DNA from: JANJTB01 sp032027125
GTDB lineage: Bacteria; Bacteroidota; Ignavibacteria; Kapaibacteriales; UBA2268
NCBI GenBank assembly: GCA_032027125.1
Contig: JAVSMQ010000001.1
Span: 2,317,074-2,381,073, forward strand
DNA: 64,000 bases
Reading direction: 5' to 3'
Positions 44,666-54,678 of this stretch are shown here, piece after piece; positions within the stretch are counted from its first letter, which is position 1, and every line of letters begins with the position of its first letter. A program made the position numbers and the translations under genes. Under the pieces are notes generated by a model. It ran no database searches. It was not told where the DNA came from and was given only the letters and a program-made list of their open reading frames with translations.

Positions 44666-45391
44666 ATGAAGAAAAGAGAATTGAATCAGGAAGACGAAAG
44701 TCTTATCCAGGCAGGTGTCGGTTCGTCTGATAGTCAAGAATCCGGCATACCTAATTTTATTCAAAAGAATGGAAAGATTATTATCGGCTTATCATTGCTG
44801 GTTATAATAATAATAGGTATAACCATATTTCTGAAAAACAAATCGGAAAATGATTCTGCCCGTGCGTCAGTACTGCTTACACGGGTAATGGAATATTACG
44901 AAAAATCAGAATTCGATAAGGCTCTAAATGGTGACCCGACAAGAACTTATATGGGTGAACAGGTAAAAGGGCTTAAATATATCGCTGATGAATTCGGTAA
45001 TACTGATCAGGGTAAAATTGCAGCATTGTATGCCGCAAACGCTTTTTTAAATACAAACAAAAAAGCTGAAGCCAAAAAATATTTCGAAATCGCAGAAGGC
45101 TCGCCCGCAGATGTAGTCAAACAAGGTGCTCATGCCGGAATTGCAGCAGGATTGGAACTTGACGGCAAATATGCCGAAGCTGCAAAACACTATTTGGAGG
45201 CATCAGAATTAGCTGATGAAGACAACATAATATCAAGGTATAAATTTTATGCCGGATTATGTTTTGAAAAAAGCGGCGATAAAAAGCAGGCAGAGTCACT
45301 TTACAAGGAAATTATAAAACTTAATGAAATGGGAGAATTCAGTTCACTTGCTAAAGCAGGTCTTACAAGGATTGGCACGATTATTGAGTAG
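44666..45391 (+). CDS. TPR-repeat membrane protein (YfgM-like)
   Basis: 241 residues. A charged cytoplasmic N-terminus (1-33) is followed by one membrane helix (about 38-57, IIIGLSLLVIIIIGITIFL) and about 180 periplasmic residues with four tetratricopeptide-like helix pairs (GKIAALYAANAFLNTNKKAEAKKYF; AAGLELDGKYAEAAKHYLEAS; YAGLCFEKSGDKKQAESLY). The layout matches YfgM/TPR_21 proteins, which assist envelope protein folding next to the Sec translocon; this role is inferred from layout only. Just upstream of a large T9SS cargo gene, a suggestive neighbour for an envelope helper. Confidence 0.75.
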   Translation: MKKRELNQEDESLIQAGVGSSDSQESGIPNFIQKNGKIIIGLSLLVIIIIGITIFLKNKSENDSARASVLLTRVMEYYEKSEFDKALNGDPTRTYMGEQVKGLKYIADEFGNTDQGKIAALYAANAFLNTNKKAEAKKYFEIAEGSPADVVKQGAHAGIAAGLELDGKYAEAAKHYLEASELADEDNIISRYKFYAGLCFEKSGDKKQAESLYKEIIKLNEMGEFSSLAKAGLTRIGTIIE

Positions 45392-45496
45392 AGATGTTGG
45401 GCTTAGACCCTAATGTTATGTTTTTTGATTTAAGATAGAAATAGAATGTTATTAAATAATTTGTTGTACATAAGTATTTATTTTTTTGGAGGTATC

Positions 45497-48400
45497 ATGC
45501 AACGATTGATTCGTATGAGTATTCTAGTGGTACTATTGGGAATGTTCGCTATGGCTGATGGCTTTGCTCAGCCTCCGGTGTACGTTTCAGGTAGTATTTC
45601 ACCCGGAAAGGTGAGAATATTCTGTAAGGACTCCCTATACATAGTTGACAAAGACTATGTTGTCGGAGGAACTCTGATAATTGAGCCGGGGACCACAATT
45701 AATTTCTACCCACAGGGAAGAATAATTGACTCTACCGGCGGGCGTATTATTGCCGATGGTTTTGCAAAGGCAACCTACGTACCGAATCCTAACGGCGTAA
45801 ATCCGGTGACTGCTTACGAGCCGCTTGGTTATGCCAGCTTTGATTATTTCTTTTTAGGCGCAGTTAATCAATATAATGATAATTCTGCGGGTGCAAGAAC
45901 TATAAGAATCGAAACACCAAAAGATCCTACAGTTCATGTTGATAAGTTTAATCATATCTTTCATGTTCTTTTAGACAAATCAACACGTCAGATTGTTGAT
46001 CTTTATGACCCGAGTATGGGTATCTACGCTAAAGAAAGAAACAGTGCTTCTTTAGGAAATCCTGACCACGTTATAGTTTCTTTTGAACAGGCAATGATGT
46101 TTTACAATGCCCGTTTATTCAGAGACCCTGAAAACTTCGACCCGAATTTGAAAACTCTTCCATGGAAGAGAATCGGCGGTCAGAATGTTAATAATGTGAA
46201 TATTGTTCCTGCTCCTATTACTTTTAAAGGTCAGGCAGTAAATAATTTCTCAAGAGAATGGGGGCATATAATTGTACTTCCGGGTGCAAGAGCCGCTTTC
46301 TTCCGTAACGTTGTGTTTGAAAATATCAGAAAAGACACAACAGTTGACAGAGTAAACACATACGATACTGCAATTATGGGCAGTTCATGGGTTGCTGTTA
46401 ACAATAAATTAAGACAATTGACAAATGGTGCCGGTGGTGCCTTGACTACTTTATCGTCAAGAACATGGTTGATTGATGTTCAGTTCAGAGGCAACAGTGC
46501 ACGTTTACGCGGCGGTGCCTTGAACATTATTCAGTCACCGATCGAATATGCATTCACTAAACCTGCCGGTGCAACTGTACCTAACTATCCAGCCGGTAAA
46601 AATCCAAGCTTAACAAACAAAGACGGAAACGTCTCAGTTATCAATGCTTCAACTACCATTCCGAGAATTGACAATATTGATGAAAGTGAAGCAATGGCAG
46701 AGCCTTTTGGTTCTAACAATGCTACATACCGTCAGGCACTCGATGATGGTCGTCTTGCTGTTTTCCTTGGTCGTATGAGAAATATGACTTTCGAAAATAA
46801 CTATGTACAGCTTGCTAATGTTAAGGAAGAAAACATCGGCGGAACTCCAAGAGTTTATGATGTTACTAACGAACCTGCAAAATATCCGTACGGAACTTAT
46901 GGCAACCATGCTTATGGCGGTGCTATTTATGTTGCAGGCGACCCAAGAGTTAAAGAAAGAAATATTGAAATCGGCTTTGGTGTGAACCACAGCATGATGA
47001 TAGGCGGCGCTGAAGTATTTTTCCCGACTATAGACAAATTCCATGCTGTCAGAAATGAAGCACGCAATTTCCAAAGCTCAAGAGATGCTGATGGAGCTCG
47101 CGGCGGTGCTGTTTATATCGGTCCTTATACTTCTTTAATAGTAGCCGGTGAATATACAAATAACAAAACTTATGCTAAATACTTTGATGATGCTCAGTAT
47201 TTCGGTGAAGCTGCTGCCGGTTATTCAACAGGCGGTGCAATATTTATCGAAAACTCACTTGGCAGACTTCAGGTAAGAGGCGGACCGGAACGCGAAGCAA
47301 TCAATGAAACTTACTTTACAGGCAACCGTTCGGCAGCCGGTGGAGCTATTTTTGTTGATGGTAATACTAATCCGCTTGAATCACCGGTTATCGGCGGTTC
47401 GGATACAAAGATTGCTACTCGTGATTACGGATTTGATATTAAATTTGAAAATAATGTTGCTTCTACAATGGGTGGAGCGATACTTACAAAAAGGAATATG
47501 TCCATTAACGGTTCAGGTGGTGTTGAAGCCAATGCTATACTGGGCTATGATGGTAAATATCCTGTAAGATTCTGGAATAACAGTGCCGGTTTTGCAGGCG
47601 GTGCAATTGATATTCGTATTCCGAGTTCAATTCCTACACTGCTTCACAGACACCGCGTTATTAACATGATTCGTACAGAATTTGTTAATAATGTTGTTGG
47701 TGAAGGCGTTGAAGGTGAAAATCTGAAACAAATTCGCGGCGGTGGTGCGGTTTATTCTTATAACGGCGACCTTGACCTTATGAAAGCTGTTGACTTTATC
47801 GGCAACATCGTTTATAATGGTAACGGTGGTGCAGTATCTTACGTTCATTTACAAGATATTAAAGCAAAAAGATATTGGGTTTCTGACCTTGATCTGGTTA
47901 CTTTTAATTCTGAAGCAATGGCTACCGGATTCAGTTCACTTAATGATCCTTTCACAGGCAAGGATATGACTTATCCTGCTGATGTAAGAATGTTAACAAG
48001 ATTTTTGGATAACAGCGTCATAATTACCGATCAGGACTTCGCCGATTCTCAGATGGGCAGCGGTGCAACTCAGATTGGTTCTTATAATAGATTTAATCAG
48101 GATGCAAACTTACCTGAAAATGGTATCGGCTTAGGCGGTGCGGTTTACATTTTAGATCAGATTGGTGCAACAAAAGCCGGAAGAATTGACTCGATTACAT
48201 TTAACCGTGTCAGATTCCAAAACAACACTTCTTATACAGGTGCGGCAATTTATTCAGATAACTATGATCTGAAATTAGTATTAAACCGTTCACTTGTAAC
48301 AGGAAACGTTGCTTACTCAGAACAAGGTGCTACTCAGAATGTTATTACAGGTCCTTATAGAAAATCAACCAGTTTGAATCCTGCATCAAGTGATTTGGCA

Positions 48401-51400
48401 GGTGCTACTTTATATGGTGAAATTCAAGGTCCGCTTCCGTCTTCAATATTCTCAGAAGCAGCGAACTCTATTTATAACAATACTGCAAGATTCCTTATCA
48501 GATTACCTGATGCACCGGATTCAAAAGGTGTTTTAGCCGGTAATACAGGAATTGGTTTCGGCGGTACTGATACATTACGCGGTAACTACTGGGGAAATAC
48601 TGAAGCTAATGTTGACTTCTATATTCCACACATACATGATAATCCTGATTTCGCAGCTTTCAGAACTTTCTTTGTAGGAAGTGACGGCAATAACTGGCTT
48701 CCTTTTGTTTATCCCGAGCTTATTAATTCAAATCCTGCTGACCCAAGAACCAAAGGTCCTTTTGAGTCAACTGAAAGAGGCGATATCACTTATAAGCCGA
48801 TTAAACTTGCAAACACTGCCGGTGACGATACTAAACCCGATGTGATGAGCATCCCTGAAGTTTTGGTTTTCAGCGGTCATGTTTATGACATTAACGACAA
48901 AGGAACAGACATAAAAACTGCTGATTATTCAAATCGCAGAATGAGTCCTATTGAAGACTTTGCTGTAGGTATTCCTCCCGTATTGAGAAGATATTCTACT
49001 TCAACATTACCTTCTTCAGGAAAATATATTAAACGTTGGCTAAGAGATCCAATGGCAGCCGAATTAGTAGATGACCAGGGTGCCCTTGTTTATCCGAATA
49101 TCGCTGCTGTACAGGGAGAATTCAGAGCTGATGAAAAAGGTGTTTACTATCATCCGGTAGGATATCCTTTGTATCTTCAGGCTAATGCAAATTACGATGG
49201 TCTTACACGCATAAGCAACCACGATCCAAGATTGTTGAATCAATCGGTATTCTTTGTAATCAACCTTATGACAGGTGATTTTGTCAGAGCTAACCTTAAT
49301 CAGGTAAGTGAAGATGCACCATACAGAGAAACATTCCGTGGAGTTATCGAATTAATTCCCGATTCAACTAACAGACGCGATCCTTCATGGAGACGTACTT
49401 CTGAAGGTTTGGCTAACCTTGGTTCAGGTCCTGACTTGCTTTACAAATTATTCCAAAATGAATATAATGAAGATAAAGCTGCACTTCAAGGCAGACGTTA
49501 TTCAGAAGATTACAGAAATTTTGCACGCGTAACAAATCTGTTCTCTAACAGACCTGCTATGCCGGCTTCAAACCAAATCGGCGCAAATAACTGGGTTACT
49601 TACTTTGCAGGTGAAAGATACCGTGCATTACCGGTTAGAGTAGGCGATTCCGTACTTATCGTTTCAAGATCAGTACTTTGGAGAGACGGTGTACATATTG
49701 CTGCTACAGAAGGTTTGGCGTTCAGAGTAACTGAATCAACAGAACCTCCTATATTTACAGGCGATATTATTAAAACAGCAACAGATACAATTGTTAAATT
49801 CGTTCCTACTGAAGAAAATCCTGATGTAAGAACTGAAGTCAGAATTACTGATTTCTTAAACAAAGTATTTATTACAGAAGATAGAACATATCCTGCTGAA
49901 TTTGCTTTCTATTCAAGTCTTCCTATAGAAGAAGATATAACAAAATGGGAAAATGAGAATGAAAAAGTTGTGGAAGGCGGTCGCGGTCGTGACTCCATCC
50001 TCAATGTTACAGCCATTGACCCTAATCAATTCTATGACCCAAGATCATTCGTAGATGACAGCAAGTATGCACGTTTGGATTATACTTTCTCTGTAGCTCC
50101 TAACTCTGCACTTAACAGATGGTTAGTAGTTCGCAAAAGATTTGCTGCAGATCCTGTAAAAGACGGTGCTTTGGGATATCTTGAACTTGCAGGACGCCCT
50201 ATTAATCCGTTCATAGTACCGGGTGGTGATTCGATAACAGTTTTTGCATCGAATTATCCTCCTCATTACAGAACATTGGATTCATTATTATTATTGAATC
50301 CGGGTATGTCCCAGGATGAAATCAATCTTTGGATTGAAACATTTCCTCCTTATATGCATGCACCGCTTTATGATGCTGCTAATGCAAGATTCTTACAGCA
50401 AGATACAGTGAATGTTGCCTCCAGATATACAAAATCTTATCAGTTTAAGATATTTGTTGTCAATACTCATCCTGTATTTTTTGAAGAAAATGATCCGGTT
50501 ACAGATGTAAATAAAGTTGATTCGCCTAATGAATTATATATTAGATACGAACCTACTAAAATACCTTGCGGACGTGATAAAGTAGGCAGACTTATTGCCA
50601 ATCTTACTGATAAATTGAGATTCCAGTTGGATATCAATACTACAGATGAATTGGAAGATAAATCACCTGCAGCTTTAGGCTGGGATTTCCGTTACGGTAA
50701 AACTGCCTACGGTTTCTTTAATACATCTATCCGTCTTAACCCGGCTGACACAACTATTATTGACTCACTTGACTATGATTTGGAAGACGGTACATTTGAG
50801 ACCAGAGTTATTCAATCCAGACCTGTATGGATGCAAAACGCAAATCTGTTCAAATATGACAGTGATGTTAACGGCGATGCATTCGGTGCTGACTTTACAA
50901 CTCATGGACAGTTGAATGTCAGAATTGACGGCGGTACTGCACTTTCACTTTTAACTCCAAGTCCGAGATATAATAATGCAATTGTTGACGATACAGTATT
51001 TACAGTAGTTGTCAATGATGGTCACGGCGGTATTGCATCCAAGGAATACAGAGTATTTATAAATGTTGTTCCTACAATATTGACAAATTCTCTGCCATTT
51101 GCTACTGAAGATTTTGATTATAATCCAAGTTTGATAGATTCAAACAGAATGATTAAAGTTTATGACCCTAACTTCGGTCAGAGCCGTAAATTTAAATTAA
51201 TCTATCCTACAACTGTAGAAAATGAAATTGCTATTGACCCTTGCTATCCTGAAGCCGGTAAACTTGATTTCTCTACTTTCAAGACAACTCCTGAATGGTT
51301 GAAAATCAATGATAATACCGGAATTCTGTATGGTACACCAAGAGTTAAGGATGCTCCTGAATTTGATACTATTACAGTTGTCGTTACTGATGAAAATGGT

Positions 51401-52663
51401 CTTTCAACTATGAAAAGAATACCGCTTGAAGTTAAGGGTGTAAGTCATGACCCACATATCAGCGGAGTTCCTGCAGTAGAATGTATTGATGATGCATCAG
51501 CATGGTCAACTGTTGTTACAGTTACAGATACAGATCTTTTGAGAACAAATCCTCTTGAGATTCTTACAATTACTTTGTTTGATGTTAATGACCAGCCTTT
51601 AGCCGGTTTTACAGCTACTCCAAGCACATATCAGGGTAACGGTACAACTGATAAATTTAATGTTACAGTTGCAAAAGCAGCCGGTGTTACAGTACAACCT
51701 GATGCAGATGGTAAAGTTACTGTTAAAATCGTCGTTACTGATAATTTTGGTCGTACTTCATTCCTTGTTCTCAGACTTAACTATTCATTAGCTGCCGACT
51801 TTACTGCTACAGTTACTGTTGCCAACTTCCGTGGTGCGAGCCAGGATTTGGTATTCGGTACTTCAAGTATTAGCGGTACTTCAACCGGTGACGGTAATGA
51901 TGGATATTATATCGGTAAACTTGACGGTGAACTTTGCGAATATGAATTACCTCCTATACCATTTGATGACGTATTTGATGCACGCTGGTCAATTAACGCA
52001 AGAAATGGTATATTGAGAAATATATTCCCAACTGCAAAAGCAGGACAGGACAAGTCTTATGTTTACAAAGCACAATTCCAGGCTGGTGACTTAAATACTG
52101 GAAGCCAATTGTATCCTGTTACAATCAAATGGAAATTGTCTGAAATTCCTGACTTAAATGCTCCGAGTAACCCTACAGGTGCTACTTGGCTTATCAAAGA
52201 CAGATATTCAGACGGTAACTTGTTCATATTCAATATGAATGATCCATCCATCGGATTCCACTCAAATGCAATTACATTTGATTTAACCGGCGATGTTGCA
52301 ACAATTACAGCAATTGATGAATCAATCAAAGGTTTTGTAATTATGCACGACTGGTTAAGCAGTGTACAAATAAGTCCGGTTGCTTCAGCTACCAGAATAT
52401 CAGGTGTTTCACCTAATCCTGTAAGCTCGAACACAACAATCACTTATGAAGTACTTAATCCTTCTTACGTCACATTACAGGTAGTTGATATGCTTGGTAA
52501 TGTAGTAGTCAATCTTGCAAACGATGAAATGTCAAGCGGTTCCTATTCAATTGACTGGAACAGCAGCGATACAAAGGGTACTAAGGTTGCAAGCGGACAA
52601 TATATGGTTCGTTTATCAGCCGGTAGTGTTACAAGCACTTATCCGATTATGATTGTGAGATAA
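45497..52663 (+). CDS. Giant T9SS-type surface protein with Pmp-like FxxN/GGA repeats
   Basis: 2,388 residues from ATG 45497, which has TGGAGG just upstream; the upstream ATG (45446) lacks a site. Signal peptide ends about residue 25 (ADGFAQ). About residues 270-950 form a right-handed beta-helix-like region with at least seven units ending GGA(I/V)/GAA(I/V), most after F-x-N-N or F-x-G-N, as in chlamydial polymorphic membrane proteins. The second half has cadherin/Ig-like domains (about 1830-2020, with TPEWLKINDNTGILYGTP), then an FGT/FDARW domain (about 2130-2260). The last 85 residues (SPNPVSSNTTITYEV ... SGQYMVRLSAG) are a T9SS type A sorting domain. Probably an adhesin. Confidence 0.88.
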   Translation: MQRLIRMSILVVLLGMFAMADGFAQPPVYVSGSISPGKVRIFCKDSLYIVDKDYVVGGTLIIEPGTTINFYPQGRIIDSTGGRIIADGFAKATYVPNPNGVNPVTAYEPLGYASFDYFFLGAVNQYNDNSAGARTIRIETPKDPTVHVDKFNHIFHVLLDKSTRQIVDLYDPSMGIYAKERNSASLGNPDHVIVSFEQAMMFYNARLFRDPENFDPNLKTLPWKRIGGQNVNNVNIVPAPITFKGQAVNNFSREWGHIIVLPGARAAFFRNVVFENIRKDTTVDRVNTYDTAIMGSSWVAVNNKLRQLTNGAGGALTTLSSRTWLIDVQFRGNSARLRGGALNIIQSPIEYAFTKPAGATVPNYPAGKNPSLTNKDGNVSVINASTTIPRIDNIDESEAMAEPFGSNNATYRQALDDGRLAVFLGRMRNMTFENNYVQLANVKEENIGGTPRVYDVTNEPAKYPYGTYGNHAYGGAIYVAGDPRVKERNIEIGFGVNHSMMIGGAEVFFPTIDKFHAVRNEARNFQSSRDADGARGGAVYIGPYTSLIVAGEYTNNKTYAKYFDDAQYFGEAAAGYSTGGAIFIENSLGRLQVRGGPEREAINETYFTGNRSAAGGAIFVDGNTNPLESPVIGGSDTKIATRDYGFDIKFENNVASTMGGAILTKRNMSINGSGGVEANAILGYDGKYPVRFWNNSAGFAGGAIDIRIPSSIPTLLHRHRVINMIRTEFVNNVVGEGVEGENLKQIRGGGAVYSYNGDLDLMKAVDFIGNIVYNGNGGAVSYVHLQDIKAKRYWVSDLDLVTFNSEAMATGFSSLNDPFTGKDMTYPADVRMLTRFLDNSVIITDQDFADSQMGSGATQIGSYNRFNQDANLPENGIGLGGAVYILDQIGATKAGRIDSITFNRVRFQNNTSYTGAAIYSDNYDLKLVLNRSLVTGNVAYSEQGATQNVITGPYRKSTSLNPASSDLAGATLYGEIQGPLPSSIFSEAANSIYNNTARFLIRLPDAPDSKGVLAGNTGIGFGGTDTLRGNYWGNTEANVDFYIPHIHDNPDFAAFRTFFVGSDGNNWLPFVYPELINSNPADPRTKGPFESTERGDITYKPIKLANTAGDDTKPDVMSIPEVLVFSGHVYDINDKGTDIKTADYSNRRMSPIEDFAVGIPPVLRRYSTSTLPSSGKYIKRWLRDPMAAELVDDQGALVYPNIAAVQGEFRADEKGVYYHPVGYPLYLQANANYDGLTRISNHDPRLLNQSVFFVINLMTGDFVRANLNQVSEDAPYRETFRGVIELIPDSTNRRDPSWRRTSEGLANLGSGPDLLYKLFQNEYNEDKAALQGRRYSEDYRNFARVTNLFSNRPAMPASNQIGANNWVTYFAGERYRALPVRVGDSVLIVSRSVLWRDGVHIAATEGLAFRVTESTEPPIFTGDIIKTATDTIVKFVPTEENPDVRTEVRITDFLNKVFITEDRTYPAEFAFYSSLPIEEDITKWENENEKVVEGGRGRDSILNVTAIDPNQFYDPRSFVDDSKYARLDYTFSVAPNSALNRWLVVRKRFAADPVKDGALGYLELAGRPINPFIVPGGDSITVFASNYPPHYRTLDSLLLLNPGMSQDEINLWIETFPPYMHAPLYDAANARFLQQDTVNVASRYTKSYQFKIFVVNTHPVFFEENDPVTDVNKVDSPNELYIRYEPTKIPCGRDKVGRLIANLTDKLRFQLDINTTDELEDKSPAALGWDFRYGKTAYGFFNTSIRLNPADTTIIDSLDYDLEDGTFETRVIQSRPVWMQNANLFKYDSDVNGDAFGADFTTHGQLNVRIDGGTALSLLTPSPRYNNAIVDDTVFTVVVNDGHGGIASKEYRVFINVVPTILTNSLPFATEDFDYNPSLIDSNRMIKVYDPNFGQSRKFKLIYPTTVENEIAIDPCYPEAGKLDFSTFKTTPEWLKINDNTGILYGTPRVKDAPEFDTITVVVTDENGLSTMKRIPLEVKGVSHDPHISGVPAVECIDDASAWSTVVTVTDTDLLRTNPLEILTITLFDVNDQPLAGFTATPSTYQGNGTTDKFNVTVAKAAGVTVQPDADGKVTVKIVVTDNFGRTSFLVLRLNYSLAADFTATVTVANFRGASQDLVFGTSSISGTSTGDGNDGYYIGKLDGELCEYELPPIPFDDVFDARWSINARNGILRNIFPTAKAGQDKSYVYKAQFQAGDLNTGSQLYPVTIKWKLSEIPDLNAPSNPTGATWLIKDRYSDGNLFIFNMNDPSIGFHSNAITFDLTGDVATITAIDESIKGFVIMHDWLSSVQISPVASATRISGVSPNPVSSNTTITYEVLNPSYVTLQVVDMLGNVVVNLANDEMSSGSYSIDWNSSDTKGTKVASGQYMVRLSAGSVTSTYPIMIVR

Positions 52664-52677
52664 TTAAATGAGCAATG

Positions 52678-52714
52678 GGTAGAATCTCCCAAAAGAGGTT
52701 CTACCTGTTTTATG
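52678..52714 (+). terminator. Hairpin terminator after the giant surface-protein gene
   Basis: GGTAGAATC/GGTTCTACC pair at eight of nine positions around a 10-base loop, followed by TGTTTTATG. It begins 15 bases after the stop codon. Confidence 0.7.
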
Positions 52715-52753
52715 AGCGAATAAAAAAAGAATTAATAAATTTAGGAGTTCAAA

Positions 52754-54676
52754 ATGAAGAAAATTTTGATTACAGCTGTCGGAATTGCGATATTAGTTGC
52801 TGTATCATTTTCTCCAAGCTTATTTTCACAGGTAAACGGAGAGTATAAATCCATTACCTTAGTTGAAAATACGCCGTACGAGAATCTGGTAAATCCAACT
52901 CCAATACCGAATACGCAGTTTGCTCTTGGTCCAAACTATATACAGGAGGACTCGGACGATGGTTATCACAGAGTTAATCTCGGATTTGATTTCGAGATGA
53001 ACGGTGAAGTATTTAATCAGGCATGGATTAGTGTTAATGGTTTTATTACATTATCACCTCCTCCATTCCTGCCGGCTAAGAATGTGAACGCATTATTCTT
53101 AGACGCCAACAATTATCCTGTAAATGTTGTTGCTCCATTCTGGGGTGACCACTATTACAGAGATGAACAGGATTTCTTTACACGTGGTTTTGTTGTTTCA
53201 GAAATATCATATAAACTTGAACAAATTGACCTAGGCAACGGCAAATTCCAAAAAGTATTTGCAGTTCAATGGAAAGATTTAAACATCAATTACAACCTTA
53301 ACGGTGAAGATGTAAAATCAAGTGTTGCAAATTTCCAGCTAAGATTATACGAATCAGTAGATGCGTTTTCAAGTCAGGGAAATATTGAATTTGCTTATGG
53401 TACTGTCGGTCCGTTTAACAGACCTGACATCACTGATACCAGAGTTATCACAAGCGGCAGTGTTGTCGGTATTAAAGGCGAAGGTAAGTTAATCGGAGAA
53501 GGTGCAGATTATCTTAATGGTCTTATGTTTAATCGTGACATTGAAATTGCAGGAACAAGTTTAGCCAAAACTACTTCATGGCAGCCATCAGGCGGTTCTG
53601 ATAAAAGAATCCTTTTCTCAGCACTTTCTGTATTTAATGTAGCTGAATGGTGGGGAGACGGCGACGTTGATTTCTCAAAAGCCCGCGGTAACAAACATTT
53701 CGGAATGACTCAAAGCAGATTCGTCACTGTAAATGATGTAAGACTTATTATGAAATCAATTTCATCCGGCATACCTCTTGACCCTGTTCGCAGACGTCAG
53801 GCTTACCATGCTGATGTGAATCATAATGGCAGATTTTACTATGACAATAACGGCGACATAATTCATATCAAGAAAAGAAGCAAAGTGTTTACTGATGATT
53901 TGCCTAATGAAATCAGCTCAGTAAAACAGATTCTTTTCGAAGCTAACGAACATGACGCTGCTTATATTCTTGCCTATATGGCAGGAAGAGTTCCGGAACT
54001 TCCCTGGGTTCTTGATACTACCGTTATTTGGGGTAAATTACCTGTAGAGGAAGTTGCTTCGAATGTTAAAATAGGTGAAATATCATATCTTGGTAATTCA
54101 GAATATCAGGTTCCTGTTTATTTGAACGGAGATTTCTCAGGTCCTCTCGGAACTAAATTTGAAATTAACGGCAGAATTCTTGACGTAGTTAAGAACGAAA
54201 CTGCTGATAATCAAATGCTTGTAGTTTCAAGTGATAACAGAGTTGTTATTTCCGCTAACGGTAAATTTGAGTCAAACAATCCGGTTGTTATAATTAAAGT
54301 AGCTACAGATGCTAAAAATATTACTTTAAGTAATATTAGATTTAATGATAACAATACCGGTGATATTAATGTTGGTCTATCAACTGAAAACAATGATTTA
54401 AGCGGCAGCATTATAACTGTCAGTCCTAACGTTGTTACAGATAAAGCCTTTATTAATGTAAGTATTGTTAATGACGGTTACTACGAACTTAATGTATATG
54501 ATTTACAGGGTAATATGATATACACTATTGCAAGCGGTGATATGAAAGCTAACAATTATTTGTTTAGCTGGGATGCTAAGAATATGAGCGGAAGTTCAGT
54601 TTCGAACGGAATGTATGTTTATAGACTAAGCGGCGCCGGTGTTAATGTTTCAGGTAAAATGATAGTTAACAAGTAA
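52754..54676 (+). CDS. T9SS-type secreted protein with dockerin-like segment
   Basis: 640 residues; signal peptide about 1-26. About 30-240 is a nidogen/EGF-like-associated beta domain (WISVNGFITLSPPPF; NVVAPFWGDHYY; FQLRLYESVDAFSSQGNIEFAY). About 298-375 is dockerin-like: GDGDVDFSKARGN, VTVNDVRLIMKSI, then ADVNHNGRFYYDNNGD, two calcium-loop-like repeats. A further beta domain (about 435-545) precedes the C-terminal 85 residues, a T9SS sorting domain (VYDLQGNMIYTI ... SNGMYVYRLSG). The dockerin-like part would bind a cohesin-like domain, and the next two genes encode candidates. ATG has GGAGTTC upstream. Confidence 0.82.
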   Translation: MKKILITAVGIAILVAVSFSPSLFSQVNGEYKSITLVENTPYENLVNPTPIPNTQFALGPNYIQEDSDDGYHRVNLGFDFEMNGEVFNQAWISVNGFITLSPPPFLPAKNVNALFLDANNYPVNVVAPFWGDHYYRDEQDFFTRGFVVSEISYKLEQIDLGNGKFQKVFAVQWKDLNINYNLNGEDVKSSVANFQLRLYESVDAFSSQGNIEFAYGTVGPFNRPDITDTRVITSGSVVGIKGEGKLIGEGADYLNGLMFNRDIEIAGTSLAKTTSWQPSGGSDKRILFSALSVFNVAEWWGDGDVDFSKARGNKHFGMTQSRFVTVNDVRLIMKSISSGIPLDPVRRRQAYHADVNHNGRFYYDNNGDIIHIKKRSKVFTDDLPNEISSVKQILFEANEHDAAYILAYMAGRVPELPWVLDTTVIWGKLPVEEVASNVKIGEISYLGNSEYQVPVYLNGDFSGPLGTKFEINGRILDVVKNETADNQMLVVSSDNRVVISANGKFESNNPVVIIKVATDAKNITLSNIRFNDNNTGDINVGLSTENNDLSGSIITVSPNVVTDKAFINVSIVNDGYYELNVYDLQGNMIYTIASGDMKANNYLFSWDAKNMSGSSVSNGMYVYRLSGAGVNVSGKMIVNK

Positions 54677-54678
54677 TC

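Noticed and set aside
46649..47074. 141-codon minus-strand ORF inside the giant surface gene
   Set aside because: Fully antisense to the repeat region of the large T9SS protein; no ribosome binding site and no protein-like pattern.
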